Shown here: positions 52,830 through 61,682 of the stretch, piece by piece
Position numbering within the stretch: the stretch's first letter is position 1
How the letters are laid out: each line of letters opens with the position of its first letter
NCBI GenBank assembly: GCA_019116365.1
Contig: DXBT01000035.1
Span: forward strand, 1-64,000
Reading direction: 5' to 3'
DNA: 64,000 bases
Source: Barnesiella merdipullorum
GTDB lineage: Bacteria; Bacteroidota; Bacteroidia; Bacteroidales; Barnesiellaceae
Translations under genes and position numbers: made by a program
The notes under the pieces: generated by a model
The model's input: the letters and a program-made list of their open reading frames with translations, nothing else
What the model was told of the DNA's origin: nothing
Database searches by the model: none

Positions 52830-54824
52830 TTATATTTCTTCCAACCGATTCAGCCGGTCGATGAGTTCGTTGCCCAAGGCAGTTTTCTCTTCGATGTGGC
52901 GGCAGACCATCTGGACGAAGGGATCGCTCTTGAACTGGCCCCGCACCTGCTCGAAGTCGCCATCGCGCTGGCTGGTCGAACCATCGACTCCGAAGCCGAT
53001 GCGCGAAATGGTCGAGAACTCTTTGCGGGCGTCGTCGTAGAGCAGGTGGTCGAGCTTTACTACCGACTCGTTCCACTGTCGCACGATGGCAATGATATCC
53101 TGCGGGGTGAGACTGTCTATCTCTTTCCCGTACCAGCGCTTCATTTGCGAGCATACCCAAGTCCACTCCATGTCGTAGTAGCGGCGGTGCAGGGCGTGGA
53201 AGTCGGCTTCGGCCTGCGCAAGGGTGTAGCCGTTGTTGCCGGTGATGCGGTCGATCTCCTCCTCGACGGCTTGTTTGGGCAGGATGAGTCCCGCCAGGTC
53301 TATCCATTCGCCTTGGCCCAAACTATCGGTGGGTTGGAGCCGACGATGCAGGTCGTCGATATTGGCGAAGGGGGCCCCTTCGAGCCGTTTGATGATGGAG
53401 TTGCCCATGAACTTGTGGATGGCCATCGTGTAGAGTTGTATCCCCTTCTCGAGCGAACTGTGCTTGATGGTGGTGCTTTGGAACGAGTAGCTTTCGGAGG
53501 TTTCGCCCGACGTCTGTTTGAGCCCTTGCAGGGTGTCGATACCTTGCAGCATCTTCTGGATGGTATAGGGGCTGAGCAGGTTGAAGTTGATGCAGTCGAG
53601 CTTGTCGGGGTCGGTGCGTCGGTCGCGCTTGGGCCACTTCTGGGCATCGCGTATGGTACCTACACTCTTGAGGTTGGCCCCCGGCACGAGGTAGGAGTGC
53701 TTGCCGTGCTCGATGAGGTATGAGAAAGGCATGCCCGAGGTGTCGGGGTGGTTGACGTGACGACCCATGATGAGCGAGAAGGCGCCTATCTTGGCGGGCC
53801 ACAGCATATAGGAATCGCTGGTGGTCTTCGACCCGCGCTCGACGACTCCCTGATGGATGGGGCCCAGTTTGTACATGTGGTTGCTTTGGTTCGATCCGCT
53901 GCCGGCGTTGAGGAACGAGAACATGCCGGCAATGAGCAGGCTCGATTTGTGCATGGTCACCGTGTAGGGGCCGGCAAAGATGGCGCAGGCCTCGCCGTTC
54001 TCGCCCTGGCAGTTGCTGAAGAAGAGCGAGTCGTGAGCCGAAAATAGGTGGAAGAGGTGGCAGGCTTGTCCCACAAAGCAGCGCGACAATACCGCACCGT
54101 CGCTCACACAGGCGCCCGAGCTGATGATGAAATCCTCGGCCGTGACGTTGGCCCCGATCGATACGGGTGCCTCCCGGCAACTGTTGATACTCCCGTTTTC
54201 AAGTCGTGAGGCGCCGTCGATGCAGCAAGCGTCGCCGATGCACACGTTGCGTATCGTGCCCGTGTTGACTATATGGACACCGTTGCCTATGGTTCCACGG
54301 TTGCTTGTCACGGTAGCGGCATAATCGGTTACCATCTGCCGGAGCCGACGGGTGAGGTCGGGACGGTGGCGATACATGGCGATGAGGTAGGCCAGCTGTG
54401 CCGACAGCCGGTTGTAGATGGGTACCTCGCGGCCCCCTGTTTCGTTGAGTACCGATACTTCGGTACCGTTGCCGAAGGAGCTTTCTCCCTCGGTGAGCAA
54501 CAGGTTCACGTTTTGTATGTAGCAGTCGTCGCCTATGTGATAGTTGGCTATGTAGTTGGCGACGCCATCGATGAGGGTGTTGTTGCCCACCGTGCAGTTG
54601 TGCAGCGTGACGTTGTGCAGTCCGGCACGTCGGGTGAGTCCTCCCGGCAGGGTAATGGTCTTGTCGAATACTCCCAACACGATTTCTCCCGAGAATCGGG
54701 TGTGGGTGATGGTCGAGGGCGAAAAGCCTTCGGCTACTTGCATTTGGTTCCAGTCGTCGGCCTCGCATCCCTGGGCGGTGAGCCGGCTGATTTCTGTAGC
54801 ATTGAGTTTACGATAATTCGTCAT
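52830..54824 (-). CDS. DUF4954-type left-handed beta-helix protein
   Basis: 664 aa. The middle (about 60-330) consists of hexapeptide-like repeats (GNNTLIDGV, IGDDCYIQNV, IGNGVHIVNTGTI, IGANVTAEDFIISSGA) forming a left-handed beta-helix as in acyl and nucleotidyl transferases. A helical C-terminal region (about 430-664) contains a conserved TPQDIIAIVRQWNESV. No signal peptide, so probably cytoplasmic. Known mainly from Bacteroidetes; function unknown, perhaps a sugar-metabolism transferase. It follows hflX by 69 nt on the same strand. Confidence 0.82.
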   Translation of the reverse strand: MTNYRKLNATEISRLTAQGCEADDWNQMQVAEGFSPSTITHTRFSGEIVLGVFDKTITLPGGLTRRAGLHNVTLHNCTVGNNTLIDGVANYIANYHIGDDCYIQNVNLLLTEGESSFGNGTEVSVLNETGGREVPIYNRLSAQLAYLIAMYRHRPDLTRRLRQMVTDYAATVTSNRGTIGNGVHIVNTGTIRNVCIGDACCIDGASRLENGSINSCREAPVSIGANVTAEDFIISSGACVSDGAVLSRCFVGQACHLFHLFSAHDSLFFSNCQGENGEACAIFAGPYTVTMHKSSLLIAGMFSFLNAGSGSNQSNHMYKLGPIHQGVVERGSKTTSDSYMLWPAKIGAFSLIMGRHVNHPDTSGMPFSYLIEHGKHSYLVPGANLKSVGTIRDAQKWPKRDRRTDPDKLDCINFNLLSPYTIQKMLQGIDTLQGLKQTSGETSESYSFQSTTIKHSSLEKGIQLYTMAIHKFMGNSIIKRLEGAPFANIDDLHRRLQPTDSLGQGEWIDLAGLILPKQAVEEEIDRITGNNGYTLAQAEADFHALHRRYYDMEWTWVCSQMKRWYGKEIDSLTPQDIIAIVRQWNESVVKLDHLLYDDARKEFSTISRIGFGVDGSTSQRDGDFEQVRGQFKSDPFVQMVCRHIEEKTALGNELIDRLNRLEEI

Positions 54825-54893
54825 AATGGCAGAGATTAAAAAGGCCGGAGGAGGTAGCCCAGTGAGTATTTATGTGGAGAGGGGGCGCCCCGG

Positions 54894-56138
54894 TCAGGAG
54901 GCGCCTTCTTCTTCGTTGTCGGTAGCGATTTCGTCGTAGTGCTGGAAGAGGAAATCGTTGTAGGGGAATCGCGTGGTGTGAATCTCCTTCACGCGCTGGT
55001 AGAGCAGCGACTTCAACTCGTCGATGTTGGTTTTGTTGCGGGCCGAGATGAAGATGCAGTTGTCGTGCATTTTTCCCATCCAGGTCTCTTTCAGCTCGTC
55101 GAGCGAGATGTTTTCGCGGGTGCGCGGGGTGAGGTCGTCGGCCGCTTTCTCGACATAGGAGAAGGCGTCGATTTTGTTGAAGACCAGAATCATGGGCTTG
55201 TTGGACGAGTCGCACACCTCTTGCAGAGTCTTGTTCACCACCTCGATTTGCTCCTCGAAAGCCGGGTGAGAGATATCGACCACGTGGAGCAGCAGGTCGG
55301 CTTCGCGCACCTCGTCGAGAGTCGATTTGAACGAATCGACCAAGTGGGTGGGCAACTTGCGGATGAAGCCTACGGTATCGGAGAGGAGGAAGGGCAGGTT
55401 ATCGACGATTACCTTGCGCACGGTGGTATCGAGGGTGGCAAAGAGTTTGTTCTCGGCAAAGACCTCGCTCTTGGCCAGCAGGTTCATGAGGGTCGATTTT
55501 CCCACGTTGGTATAGCCTACCAGCGCCACGCGCACCAGTTTACCCCGGTTCTTGCGCTGGATGCTCTTTTGGCGGTCGATGCTTTTCAGCTCCTCCTTCA
55601 GGTTCGAAATCTTGTCGAGGATGATACGGCGGTCGGTCTCGATCTGAGTCTCACCGGGACCACGCATACCGATACCGCCTCGTTGCCGCTCGAGGTGAGT
55701 CCACAGGCGGGTGAGTCGGGGCAGCAGATATTGGTACTGAGCCAGCTCGACCTGCCGTTTGGCGTTGGCCGTCTGGGCCCGTTTGGCAAAGATGTCGAGG
55801 ATGAGGCTGGTGCGGTCGAGAATCTTCACTTGCAGTTCCTTCTCGATGTTCTGTACCTGCTTGGCCGAGAGGTCGTCGTCGAAGATGACCATACCTATCT
55901 CATTCTCATCGATGTAGTTTTTTATTTCGGTCAGTTTGCCCGCACCGACGAATGTGCGGGAGTTGGGGGTATCGAGCCGTTGCAGAAATTTCTTCACGGG
56001 CTGAGCCCCGGCGGTTTCGGCCAGGAAGGCCAGTTCGTCGAGATATTCATTGGCTTTTGCCTCGTTCTGGGTATTGGTAATCAATCCCACCAGGACGGTG
56101 CGTTCGGTTTCTTCTTGGGTTAAGATAAATTCTTTCAT
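54894..56138 (-). CDS. hflX: GTPase HflX
   Basis: 414 aa. Ribosome-associated GTPase that splits stalled 70S ribosomes. The N-terminal HflX domain contains the Gly-rich RGGIGMRGPGETQIETDRR, a coiled coil joins it to the GTPase domain, with G1 GYTNVGKST, G3 DTVGF and G4 NKID. The acidic C-terminal tail (DNEEEG) is short. ATG 56138 is chosen (MKEFIL); upstream in-frame Met at 56165 would lie over the -7 box. Confidence 0.95.
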   Translation of the reverse strand: MKEFILTQEETERTVLVGLITNTQNEAKANEYLDELAFLAETAGAQPVKKFLQRLDTPNSRTFVGAGKLTEIKNYIDENEIGMVIFDDDLSAKQVQNIEKELQVKILDRTSLILDIFAKRAQTANAKRQVELAQYQYLLPRLTRLWTHLERQRGGIGMRGPGETQIETDRRIILDKISNLKEELKSIDRQKSIQRKNRGKLVRVALVGYTNVGKSTLMNLLAKSEVFAENKLFATLDTTVRKVIVDNLPFLLSDTVGFIRKLPTHLVDSFKSTLDEVREADLLLHVVDISHPAFEEQIEVVNKTLQEVCDSSNKPMILVFNKIDAFSYVEKAADDLTPRTRENISLDELKETWMGKMHDNCIFISARNKTNIDELKSLLYQRVKEIHTTRFPYNDFLFQHYDEIATDNEEEGAS

Positions 56139-56162
56139 GTGTCGTACTCCAAAGACGTACCT

Positions 56163-56170
56163 CAAAAATA
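56163..56170 (-). promoter_or_regulatory. -7 box for hflX
   Basis: Minus-strand TATTTTTG, exact TAnnTTTG match, with a leader of about 18 nt to ATG 56138. It lies in the 54-nt gap after the metalloprotease gene. Confidence 0.6.
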
Positions 56171-56192
56171 ATGCTTTTTATCGGGTCTTTGT

Positions 56193-58733
56193 TTAGTTGT
56201 TAAACAGTTTTTCTATCGTGACAATCTGGTAATCGTAAAAATCGCGGGTAGCGCTGTCGGTCGTAGCGGCCCGTTTCTGCTTGTAGAGCGTGAGTATCTT
56301 CTTGAGGGCGCCGCTCATGTAGGGGGCCATTTCGGCTACCGACATCGAAGGCCCTATGGTGAAGCGGGTGAACGATTGCTCCCAGGCCTGGTGGCACAAC
56401 ACGTGGCTGCAAGGGAAGGGGGCCCCCTCGAGGTCCACGTCGTCGGTCAGGCGCGAGGTCGAAGCACTCTTGACCGGAGTGTTCTCCAGGTTGGAATAGC
56501 GGGCCAGCAGGTTGATGGTTTCACTCTGCAGGTCGCGTTCCACCTCGTTCAGTTTACGTCCCTGGTAAGTCGCCTTGAACACCTCGGCAATCACGTCGTT
56601 GAGGTAGCTATCGACGGTGTAGTTTTTCACCGGGTCGATGGCTCCGCCTTCACGGATGCGGAAGAGGGTGGCCGGTTTGATGAGGCTGGCCGGGAGCGTG
56701 CGATGTATCGAGCTGGCATAGTTGACGTTGGCCCCGATGCGTTGCAGCAGATCGGCGGGGGTGAGCCAGTCGCGATAGGTGCGTGCCTGGTTGAGTATCC
56801 ATTTCAACGCTTTCCGTTGGGTTGCCTTGTCGAGGTAGGTATAGGGCAGTGTGTCGTCGCCCTGGCGCACCTCGGTGTAGAGCACACCGCCTATGTAGGG
56901 AACCACGTGGCGCAGATGACGGTTGTATTGTTGCACGAGTGCCGTGTATTCGTCGCGTATGGTGCGGTAGTCCTTACCCTCGTCGAAGAGCCATTTCTCG
57001 AAATTCTTCACGATAATCTTGAGGTTCGATATGGCCATTTCGCCCGCCTTGAAGTGGTCGTTGCTCAGGTCCTCGGTCTGGTCGGTGGGGTCGTAGGTAT
57101 CGGGGTACTGTTGGGCACCGAAGGTGTACATGGGGTCCGCTTTCTTCTCGGCTATCCAGCGGTCGAGCGTAGCTACCTCGTCTTGCGGGGTGGGTGCATC
57201 GGCAATGAGGCGGTAGCCCCAGTTGATGGCATAGATGTCATAGACTCCCAGGATGGGCGGGGTGAGCCGCACGCCGCGCTCATAGTCGCCGGGTTGTGCC
57301 ACGAAGTTGTTGCGGGCGTAGTCCATGATGCTGGGTGTGGTGCCATACTTCTGGGTGAACGACGGGCTGCGCAGCGAGTCGATGGTGAAGGCGTAGCTGG
57401 CTCCCATGTTGTGCATGAGTCCCAGTGTGTGTCCTATCTCGTGCGAGGCAACGTAGCGCAGCGATTCGCGCATGACGTCGTTGTCGAAGGTCTCTTTTCT
57501 AACCCGAGGGTCAACGGCTCCCGTCTGGGCAAACCGCCAGTCGTGTACCAGCGAGATGACGTTGTGGTACCAGATGACGTCGGCCGTGAGTATTTCGCCG
57601 CTGCGGGGATCGACGTAGCTCGGGCCCATGGCGTTGGCAATGTCGGTGACGGCATATTTTACACAGCTGTACCGCATGTCGTCGGGGTCGAAGTCGGGGT
57701 CGTTCTGAGGATAGTCGCGGGCAATGACGGCATTTTTGAAACCGGCAGCCTCAAAGGCAGTGTTCCAGTCTTCCACACCCTGTTTCACGATGTCGCGCCA
57801 CTTCTCGGGGAAGGCGCTGTCCACATAGAATACGATAGGCTTCTTGGGTTCTACCAGTTCGCCCCTGAAGTAGGCCTCGCGATCCTCGTCCTTCGGCTCG
57901 AGTCGCCAGCGGTGAATGTATTGCGTGCGGTCTATGCGGTCTTTGTCGCTCGTGTAGATGTTTTTTGTACTCGAGAAGAAACCCACCCGACGGTCGTAGA
58001 TGCGAGGCCGCATGGGTTGCTCGGGCAGGAGTACCAGCGAGCGGTGCATGGTCACGGTGCAGTTGTTGTCGCCGGTGAAGCTGAGTACCGAGCGTATCTC
58101 GCAGTTTTTGGGGAAACTCTTGGCTCCCAGAATGTAGGAGTTGGCTGCCGTGTAGGTGCCGGTCTTGATTTTGGAGGATGGGTTGCTGGGCATGGGGCTG
58201 ATGATCTTCTCGTTGGTCTTGAAGAAGTCGCTCATGTCCACCACCACACTGTTCCCGTTTTGGACCTCGATTTTGAAAGCCTTGACGATGGGGTCGCCAA
58301 AGTTCTTGTCGAACGAGGCAGCGATGGGGTCGTTCTGGTCGATGATGTTGCTGTGCTGTACCAGGTGCATGAAGACCGATTGCCCGTTTTTGCTGAATCG
58401 TATCATAAAGGGGTCGGTAGTCATCTCGCCGGCCACGAACAGCTTGGGATTGGTGGTGGCAGCCACGCGGCTCGACAGCAGGAAGATGCGGCTCATCAGC
58501 GAGTCGGGTATCTCGACCAGCAGTTTGTTGTCGGTTGTGATGTGCAGGGTGAACATGCCTTTTTGAGTCTTGGCTCCTTTGACGAGCTTCTCATACTTCG
58601 ACTCCTTGGCAGTGGTGTCTTTGACCTGCTCTTTCTTATCCTCTTTTTTACTCTTTCTTTTGGCGTAGCAGTTTGCGGGGGATGCTCCGGCAATGAGGAG
58701 CGTTGCAAGAATCGCCCATACCAGTTTCTTCAT
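56193..58733 (-). CDS. Secreted zinc metalloprotease (DUF5117/DUF5118 type)
   Basis: 846 aa. Signal peptide about 1-24 (ASPANCYA), followed by a Lys/Glu-rich linker (about 25-50). The central zinc-binding motif HEIGHTLGLMHN (431-442) is the extended HExxHxxGxxH site of metzincin-type peptidases; a Met-turn candidate follows (SIMDYAR). The large N-terminal beta-rich region and the C-terminal helical domain match the long metalloproteases of Bacteroidetes with DUF5117 and DUF5118. It is likely periplasmic or surface-exposed; substrate unknown. ATG 58733 is used because it begins the signal peptide. Confidence 0.88.
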   Translation of the reverse strand: MKKLVWAILATLLIAGASPANCYAKRKSKKEDKKEQVKDTTAKESKYEKLVKGAKTQKGMFTLHITTDNKLLVEIPDSLMSRIFLLSSRVAATTNPKLFVAGEMTTDPFMIRFSKNGQSVFMHLVQHSNIIDQNDPIAASFDKNFGDPIVKAFKIEVQNGNSVVVDMSDFFKTNEKIISPMPSNPSSKIKTGTYTAANSYILGAKSFPKNCEIRSVLSFTGDNNCTVTMHRSLVLLPEQPMRPRIYDRRVGFFSSTKNIYTSDKDRIDRTQYIHRWRLEPKDEDREAYFRGELVEPKKPIVFYVDSAFPEKWRDIVKQGVEDWNTAFEAAGFKNAVIARDYPQNDPDFDPDDMRYSCVKYAVTDIANAMGPSYVDPRSGEILTADVIWYHNVISLVHDWRFAQTGAVDPRVRKETFDNDVMRESLRYVASHEIGHTLGLMHNMGASYAFTIDSLRSPSFTQKYGTTPSIMDYARNNFVAQPGDYERGVRLTPPILGVYDIYAINWGYRLIADAPTPQDEVATLDRWIAEKKADPMYTFGAQQYPDTYDPTDQTEDLSNDHFKAGEMAISNLKIIVKNFEKWLFDEGKDYRTIRDEYTALVQQYNRHLRHVVPYIGGVLYTEVRQGDDTLPYTYLDKATQRKALKWILNQARTYRDWLTPADLLQRIGANVNYASSIHRTLPASLIKPATLFRIREGGAIDPVKNYTVDSYLNDVIAEVFKATYQGRKLNEVERDLQSETINLLARYSNLENTPVKSASTSRLTDDVDLEGAPFPCSHVLCHQAWEQSFTRFTIGPSMSVAEMAPYMSGALKKILTLYKQKRAATTDSATRDFYDYQIVTIEKLFNN

Positions 58734-58768
58734 ATCTCGTTTTTTGTGTTTCTTGTTTTTACAAAGTG

Positions 58769-58776
58769 CAAAAATA
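58769..58776 (-). promoter_or_regulatory. -7 box for the metalloprotease gene
   Basis: Minus-strand TATTTTTG, exact match, giving a leader of about 30 nt and favouring ATG 58733 over the longer frame to 58799. Confidence 0.55.
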
Positions 58777-58811
58777 GAGCAAACCGATTGCAGAAACAAG
58801 GGGCAAGGAAT

Positions 58812-58848
58812 AAAAAGCGAGGCAAATGGCTCATTTACCTCGCTTTTT
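58812..58848 (-). terminator. Terminator after the DUF2156 gene
   Basis: 17-nt arms with one C-A mismatch (58812-58828, 58832-58848) and a 3-nt loop; the minus-strand 3' arm ends in a U-run. It lies 48 nt after the gene's stop. Confidence 0.75.
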
Positions 58849-58896
58849 TATGGTAATTTACACGCCCTTTTGTCAATCTGAGCGTGACATCGGGGC

Positions 58897-59865
58897 TCAA
58901 TGCAGATAGGCGTCGAGCGGGATGTTGTACTTTTTCAAGATGGTTTCGGGATTGTACGAGAGTTTGGCCTCGCGCAGCCCCGGGTCGCCGGCATCATCCT
59001 CACGGTTGATGTATTGCAGTTGGGGATGGGTCTCGGTCATATGCTCCGAGTAGAAGAAGTTGATAGCCTCGTAGGCGCCTGCAATCTCCTTGCAGGCCTT
59101 CTCGATGTGCACGATGAGGGTGTCGTTTACGACTTCGCCCACCGAGAAGGCGACAATCTCGCCACCCACACGCAGCAGTCCGCCTTCGAAAGCCAGGCGG
59201 TCATACTCGCGCAACACCTGGGCCACTTTTCCCTCTTCGTAGTTAAACAGCTCGCTCTCCTTGCGGTACTCCTGGCGATAGCGATCGAAGAAGGCAATCA
59301 GCTCGGGCAGATTCTGCGGGGTGATGGCCTCGTACTGGAAGTCGGGGTAGGTGCTCTTGAACTTGTTCACCCGGTTACGCTTCTTGTTGAAGCGGTGCCC
59401 CACAAGAGTCGCCAGGTCGGTAGCCCGGTAGAGGTAGTCGCCCCAGTCGGGCAGTTCGGTGATGGGGCAGCCATAGAGTTGAGCGATAGCCTGTGCAGCC
59501 GGCTCGGGCACAGCCGAGAGGATGAACGGGACCTTGTGCCGTTGGCAATACTCCTTTAACAACGGCAGCGACTCGGCCAGTTCGAGGCTGCCCACCGGTA
59601 CGGCAAAGGCCGTGTTTTGCAGGTGGTCCTCCTCCCCGCCTTTGATAAAGAGGGTGTCGCGACAAATGGCATACTCGTAGCCGAAATAATCGACCCACAT
59701 GTAGATGCCGCCAATCGAGAAGTCGCAAGTGCGGTAATTCTGACGGGTCAAGTAGGGAGTTATCGCAGATAACGAATCGAGGGTGATGGGTTTGAATACC
59801 AGGCAGCAGTCGTTTGCTGCCGATTGTGTAGGCTCGGGGGTGGTGCCCAGTCGGGTTGTCTCCAT
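58897..59865 (-). CDS. DUF2156 (GNAT-like) protein
   Basis: 322 aa soluble protein. Two GNAT-like halves are visible: PITLDSLSAITPYLTRQNYRTCDFS at the start and RHKVPFILSAVPE, then KKRNRVNKFKS and the C-terminal VNDTLIVHIEKACKEIAGAYEAINFFY. The family is related to the acyl-transfer domain of phosphatidylglycerol lysyltransferase (MprF) but lacks the membrane part, so the aminoacyl donor and acceptor are unknown. It is divergent from asnA with its own -7 box. Confidence 0.85.
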   Translation of the reverse strand: METTRLGTTPEPTQSAANDCCLVFKPITLDSLSAITPYLTRQNYRTCDFSIGGIYMWVDYFGYEYAICRDTLFIKGGEEDHLQNTAFAVPVGSLELAESLPLLKEYCQRHKVPFILSAVPEPAAQAIAQLYGCPITELPDWGDYLYRATDLATLVGHRFNKKRNRVNKFKSTYPDFQYEAITPQNLPELIAFFDRYRQEYRKESELFNYEEGKVAQVLREYDRLAFEGGLLRVGGEIVAFSVGEVVNDTLIVHIEKACKEIAGAYEAINFFYSEHMTETHPQLQYINREDDAGDPGLREAKLSYNPETILKKYNIPLDAYLH

Positions 59866-60192
59866 GAATCTTTGTTTTGCTGGATGGCCAGGTTAAAAAG
59901 GCAGGCAGGCGAATGTCGTACACCTGCGTTACAACGTCGTGTTGCAGCCGGTTTTTTCTCTTTTTTGCACTGCAAAAATAGATAATTTTTATCAGTACAT
60001 ATTTATAAACAATCTATTTTGTCTTTTGGTTCCGAAAATTTAAAAATATTAGACAATCTTTTTTATAAAAGATATGATATTTTTATTCAATATCTCAATT
60101 TGATGCAAAAATATTTTTATTATTGGAAAAATGGTATATATTTGCGGATATTTTGTACTAATTGAATGTAATTACTAATTAATAAAAACCAA
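59866..60192. promoter_or_regulatory. Divergent promoter region, DUF2156 / asnA
   Basis: 327 nt, AT-rich, no gene. Minus-strand TATTTTTG at 59973-59980 would serve the DUF2156 gene (leader about 100 nt). TTTT (60114-60117), 19-nt spacer, TATATTTG (60137-60144) would serve asnA (leader about 42 nt). Confidence 0.65.
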
Positions 60193-61227
60193 ATGTCACT
60201 AATAATTCCCCAGCGATATAAACTCAAACTTTTACCCGAGACTACCGAAATGGCCATAAAGATGCTGAAGGATGCTTTCCAGGAGCGTCTGGCCAAGGCA
60301 CTCAACCTGCGACGGGTCACCGCCCCGCTGTTTGTACTTTCGGGAACCGGGTTGAACGACGATCTCAACGGCAACGAGCAGGCCGTGTCGTTCCCTATTG
60401 CGGCCATGGGTGGTCGCAAAGCCGAGGTTGTGCACTCGCTCGCCAAGTGGAAGCGAGTGAAGTTGGGAGCCTATGATATAGCACCCGGCTTTGGCCTCTA
60501 TACCGATATGAACGCCATCCGCACCCACGAGGAGCTCGATAACCTGCACTCGCTCTATGTCGATCAGTGGGACTGGGAGAAGACCATCACCCGCGACGAC
60601 CGCAACGTCGAGTATCTCAAGGATACCGTGCGCACCATCTACCGGGTTATCAAGGAGTGTGAGGCTCTCGTCTATGCCAAGTTCCCTCACATTACCCCCA
60701 CGCTCCCCGACGAGATAACCTTTATCCACACCGAGGAGCTGTTGCAGCAGTATCCCCACCTCACCCCCAAGGAGCGTGAGGCTGCTGTGGCCCGTCGCTA
60801 TGGCGCCGTGTTTCTCATCGGCATCGGGCAGCAGCTCAGCGACGGTACCCGCCACGATGGTCGGGCCCCCGACTACGACGACTGGACTACCCCCAACAGC
60901 GACGGATACTTGGGACTGAATGGCGATATCATTTTGTGGAACACCGTATTGGATATCCCCTTTGAGCTCTCGTCGATGGGCATACGCGTCGATCGTGAGG
61001 CCTTGCTGCGCCAACTCGACATCTGTGGCTGTCCCGAGCGGGCCCAGCTTAATTTCCACCGAGCCCTGCTCAACGACGAGTTACCCCTCTCGATAGGAGG
61101 TGGTATAGGGCAATCGCGCTTCTCGATGTTTCTGTTGCAGAAAGCCCACATCGGCGAGGTGCAGGCCAGCATTTGGCCCGAGGAGCAGATAGCCGAGTGT
61201 GCCCGCCACAACATCCATCTGTTATGA
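60193..61227 (+). CDS. asnA: Aspartate--ammonia ligase
   Basis: 344 aa. Makes asparagine from aspartate, ammonia and ATP; it has the class II synthetase-like fold. Conserved stretches: VTAPLFVLSGTGLNDDLNG, LGAYDIAPGFGLYTDMNAIR, SDGRHDGRAPDYDDW-like (SDGTRHDGRAPDYDDW) and the C-terminal SIGGGIGQSRFSMFLL with the active-site Arg. A separate glutamine-dependent AsnB is not in this window. Confidence 0.97.
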   Translation: MSLIIPQRYKLKLLPETTEMAIKMLKDAFQERLAKALNLRRVTAPLFVLSGTGLNDDLNGNEQAVSFPIAAMGGRKAEVVHSLAKWKRVKLGAYDIAPGFGLYTDMNAIRTHEELDNLHSLYVDQWDWEKTITRDDRNVEYLKDTVRTIYRVIKECEALVYAKFPHITPTLPDEITFIHTEELLQQYPHLTPKEREAAVARRYGAVFLIGIGQQLSDGTRHDGRAPDYDDWTTPNSDGYLGLNGDIILWNTVLDIPFELSSMGIRVDREALLRQLDICGCPERAQLNFHRALLNDELPLSIGGGIGQSRFSMFLLQKAHIGEVQASIWPEEQIAECARHNIHLL

Positions 61228-61351
61228 TAGGATTCGTTCTCGATTGATAATGAGATTCTTCTATACAAATCGTGCGGCGACTCTACGAACCGGCCCGAAA
61301 ATAATTCTGAATTTTTTGAAACGAAGAGTTGCAGAATTGAAAAAAGCGTTC

Positions 61352-61359
61352 TATCTTTG
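61352..61359 (+). promoter_or_regulatory. -7 box for tRNA-Asp
   Basis: TATCTTTG, exact TAnnTTTG match, 18 nt before the tRNA start. Confidence 0.65.
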
Positions 61360-61377
61360 CACTCGCAAAACGAAACT

Positions 61378-61451
61378 GGTGCGGTAGTTCAGCTGGTTAG
61401 AATACATGCCTGTCACGCATGGGGTCGCGGGTTCGAGTCCCGTCCGCACCG
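61378..61451 (+). tRNA. tRNA-Asp (anticodon GTC)
   Basis: 74 nt. Acceptor GGTGCGG/CCGCACC, anticodon loop CTGTCAC with stem CATGC/GCATG, T-loop TTCGAGT, discriminator G; CCA not encoded. Confidence 0.97.
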
Positions 61452-61497
61452 CGCAAAAGCGCCGAGATCAATCAAGGTCTCGGCGCTTTTGCGTTTA
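61452..61497 (+). terminator. Terminator directly after tRNA-Asp
   Basis: Perfect 16-bp stem CGCAAAAGCGCCGAGA/TCTCGGCGCTTTTGCG (61452-61467, 61478-61493), then TTTA. It begins on the base after the tRNA. Confidence 0.75.
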
Positions 61498-61644
61498 CTC
61501 TCTTTCGTGGAATTCGTCCATATTTTTGTCGTTACAGATTCTTTTCCCTTTTTGAAAGAAAAACGTCACACGGCCGATTGTCTGTTTCAACCTCCATTTT
61601 GGTCGTTTCACCGGCAAACAGGGTAGGGGAAAGTATAAAGAAGC

Positions 61645-61652
61645 TAACTTTG
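61645..61652 (+). promoter_or_regulatory. -7 box for the RND pump gene
   Basis: TAACTTTG, exact TAnnTTTG match; leader of about 24 nt to ATG 61683. No metal-regulator dyad is obvious in the 185-nt gap. Confidence 0.55.
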
Positions 61653-61682
61653 TAACCAGTATAAATTTAGTCTCTATCACTT

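Noticed and set aside
56376..58856. 826-aa plus-strand frame opposite the metalloprotease
   Set aside because: The minus strand carries signal peptide and zinc-site motifs, while this frame has none.
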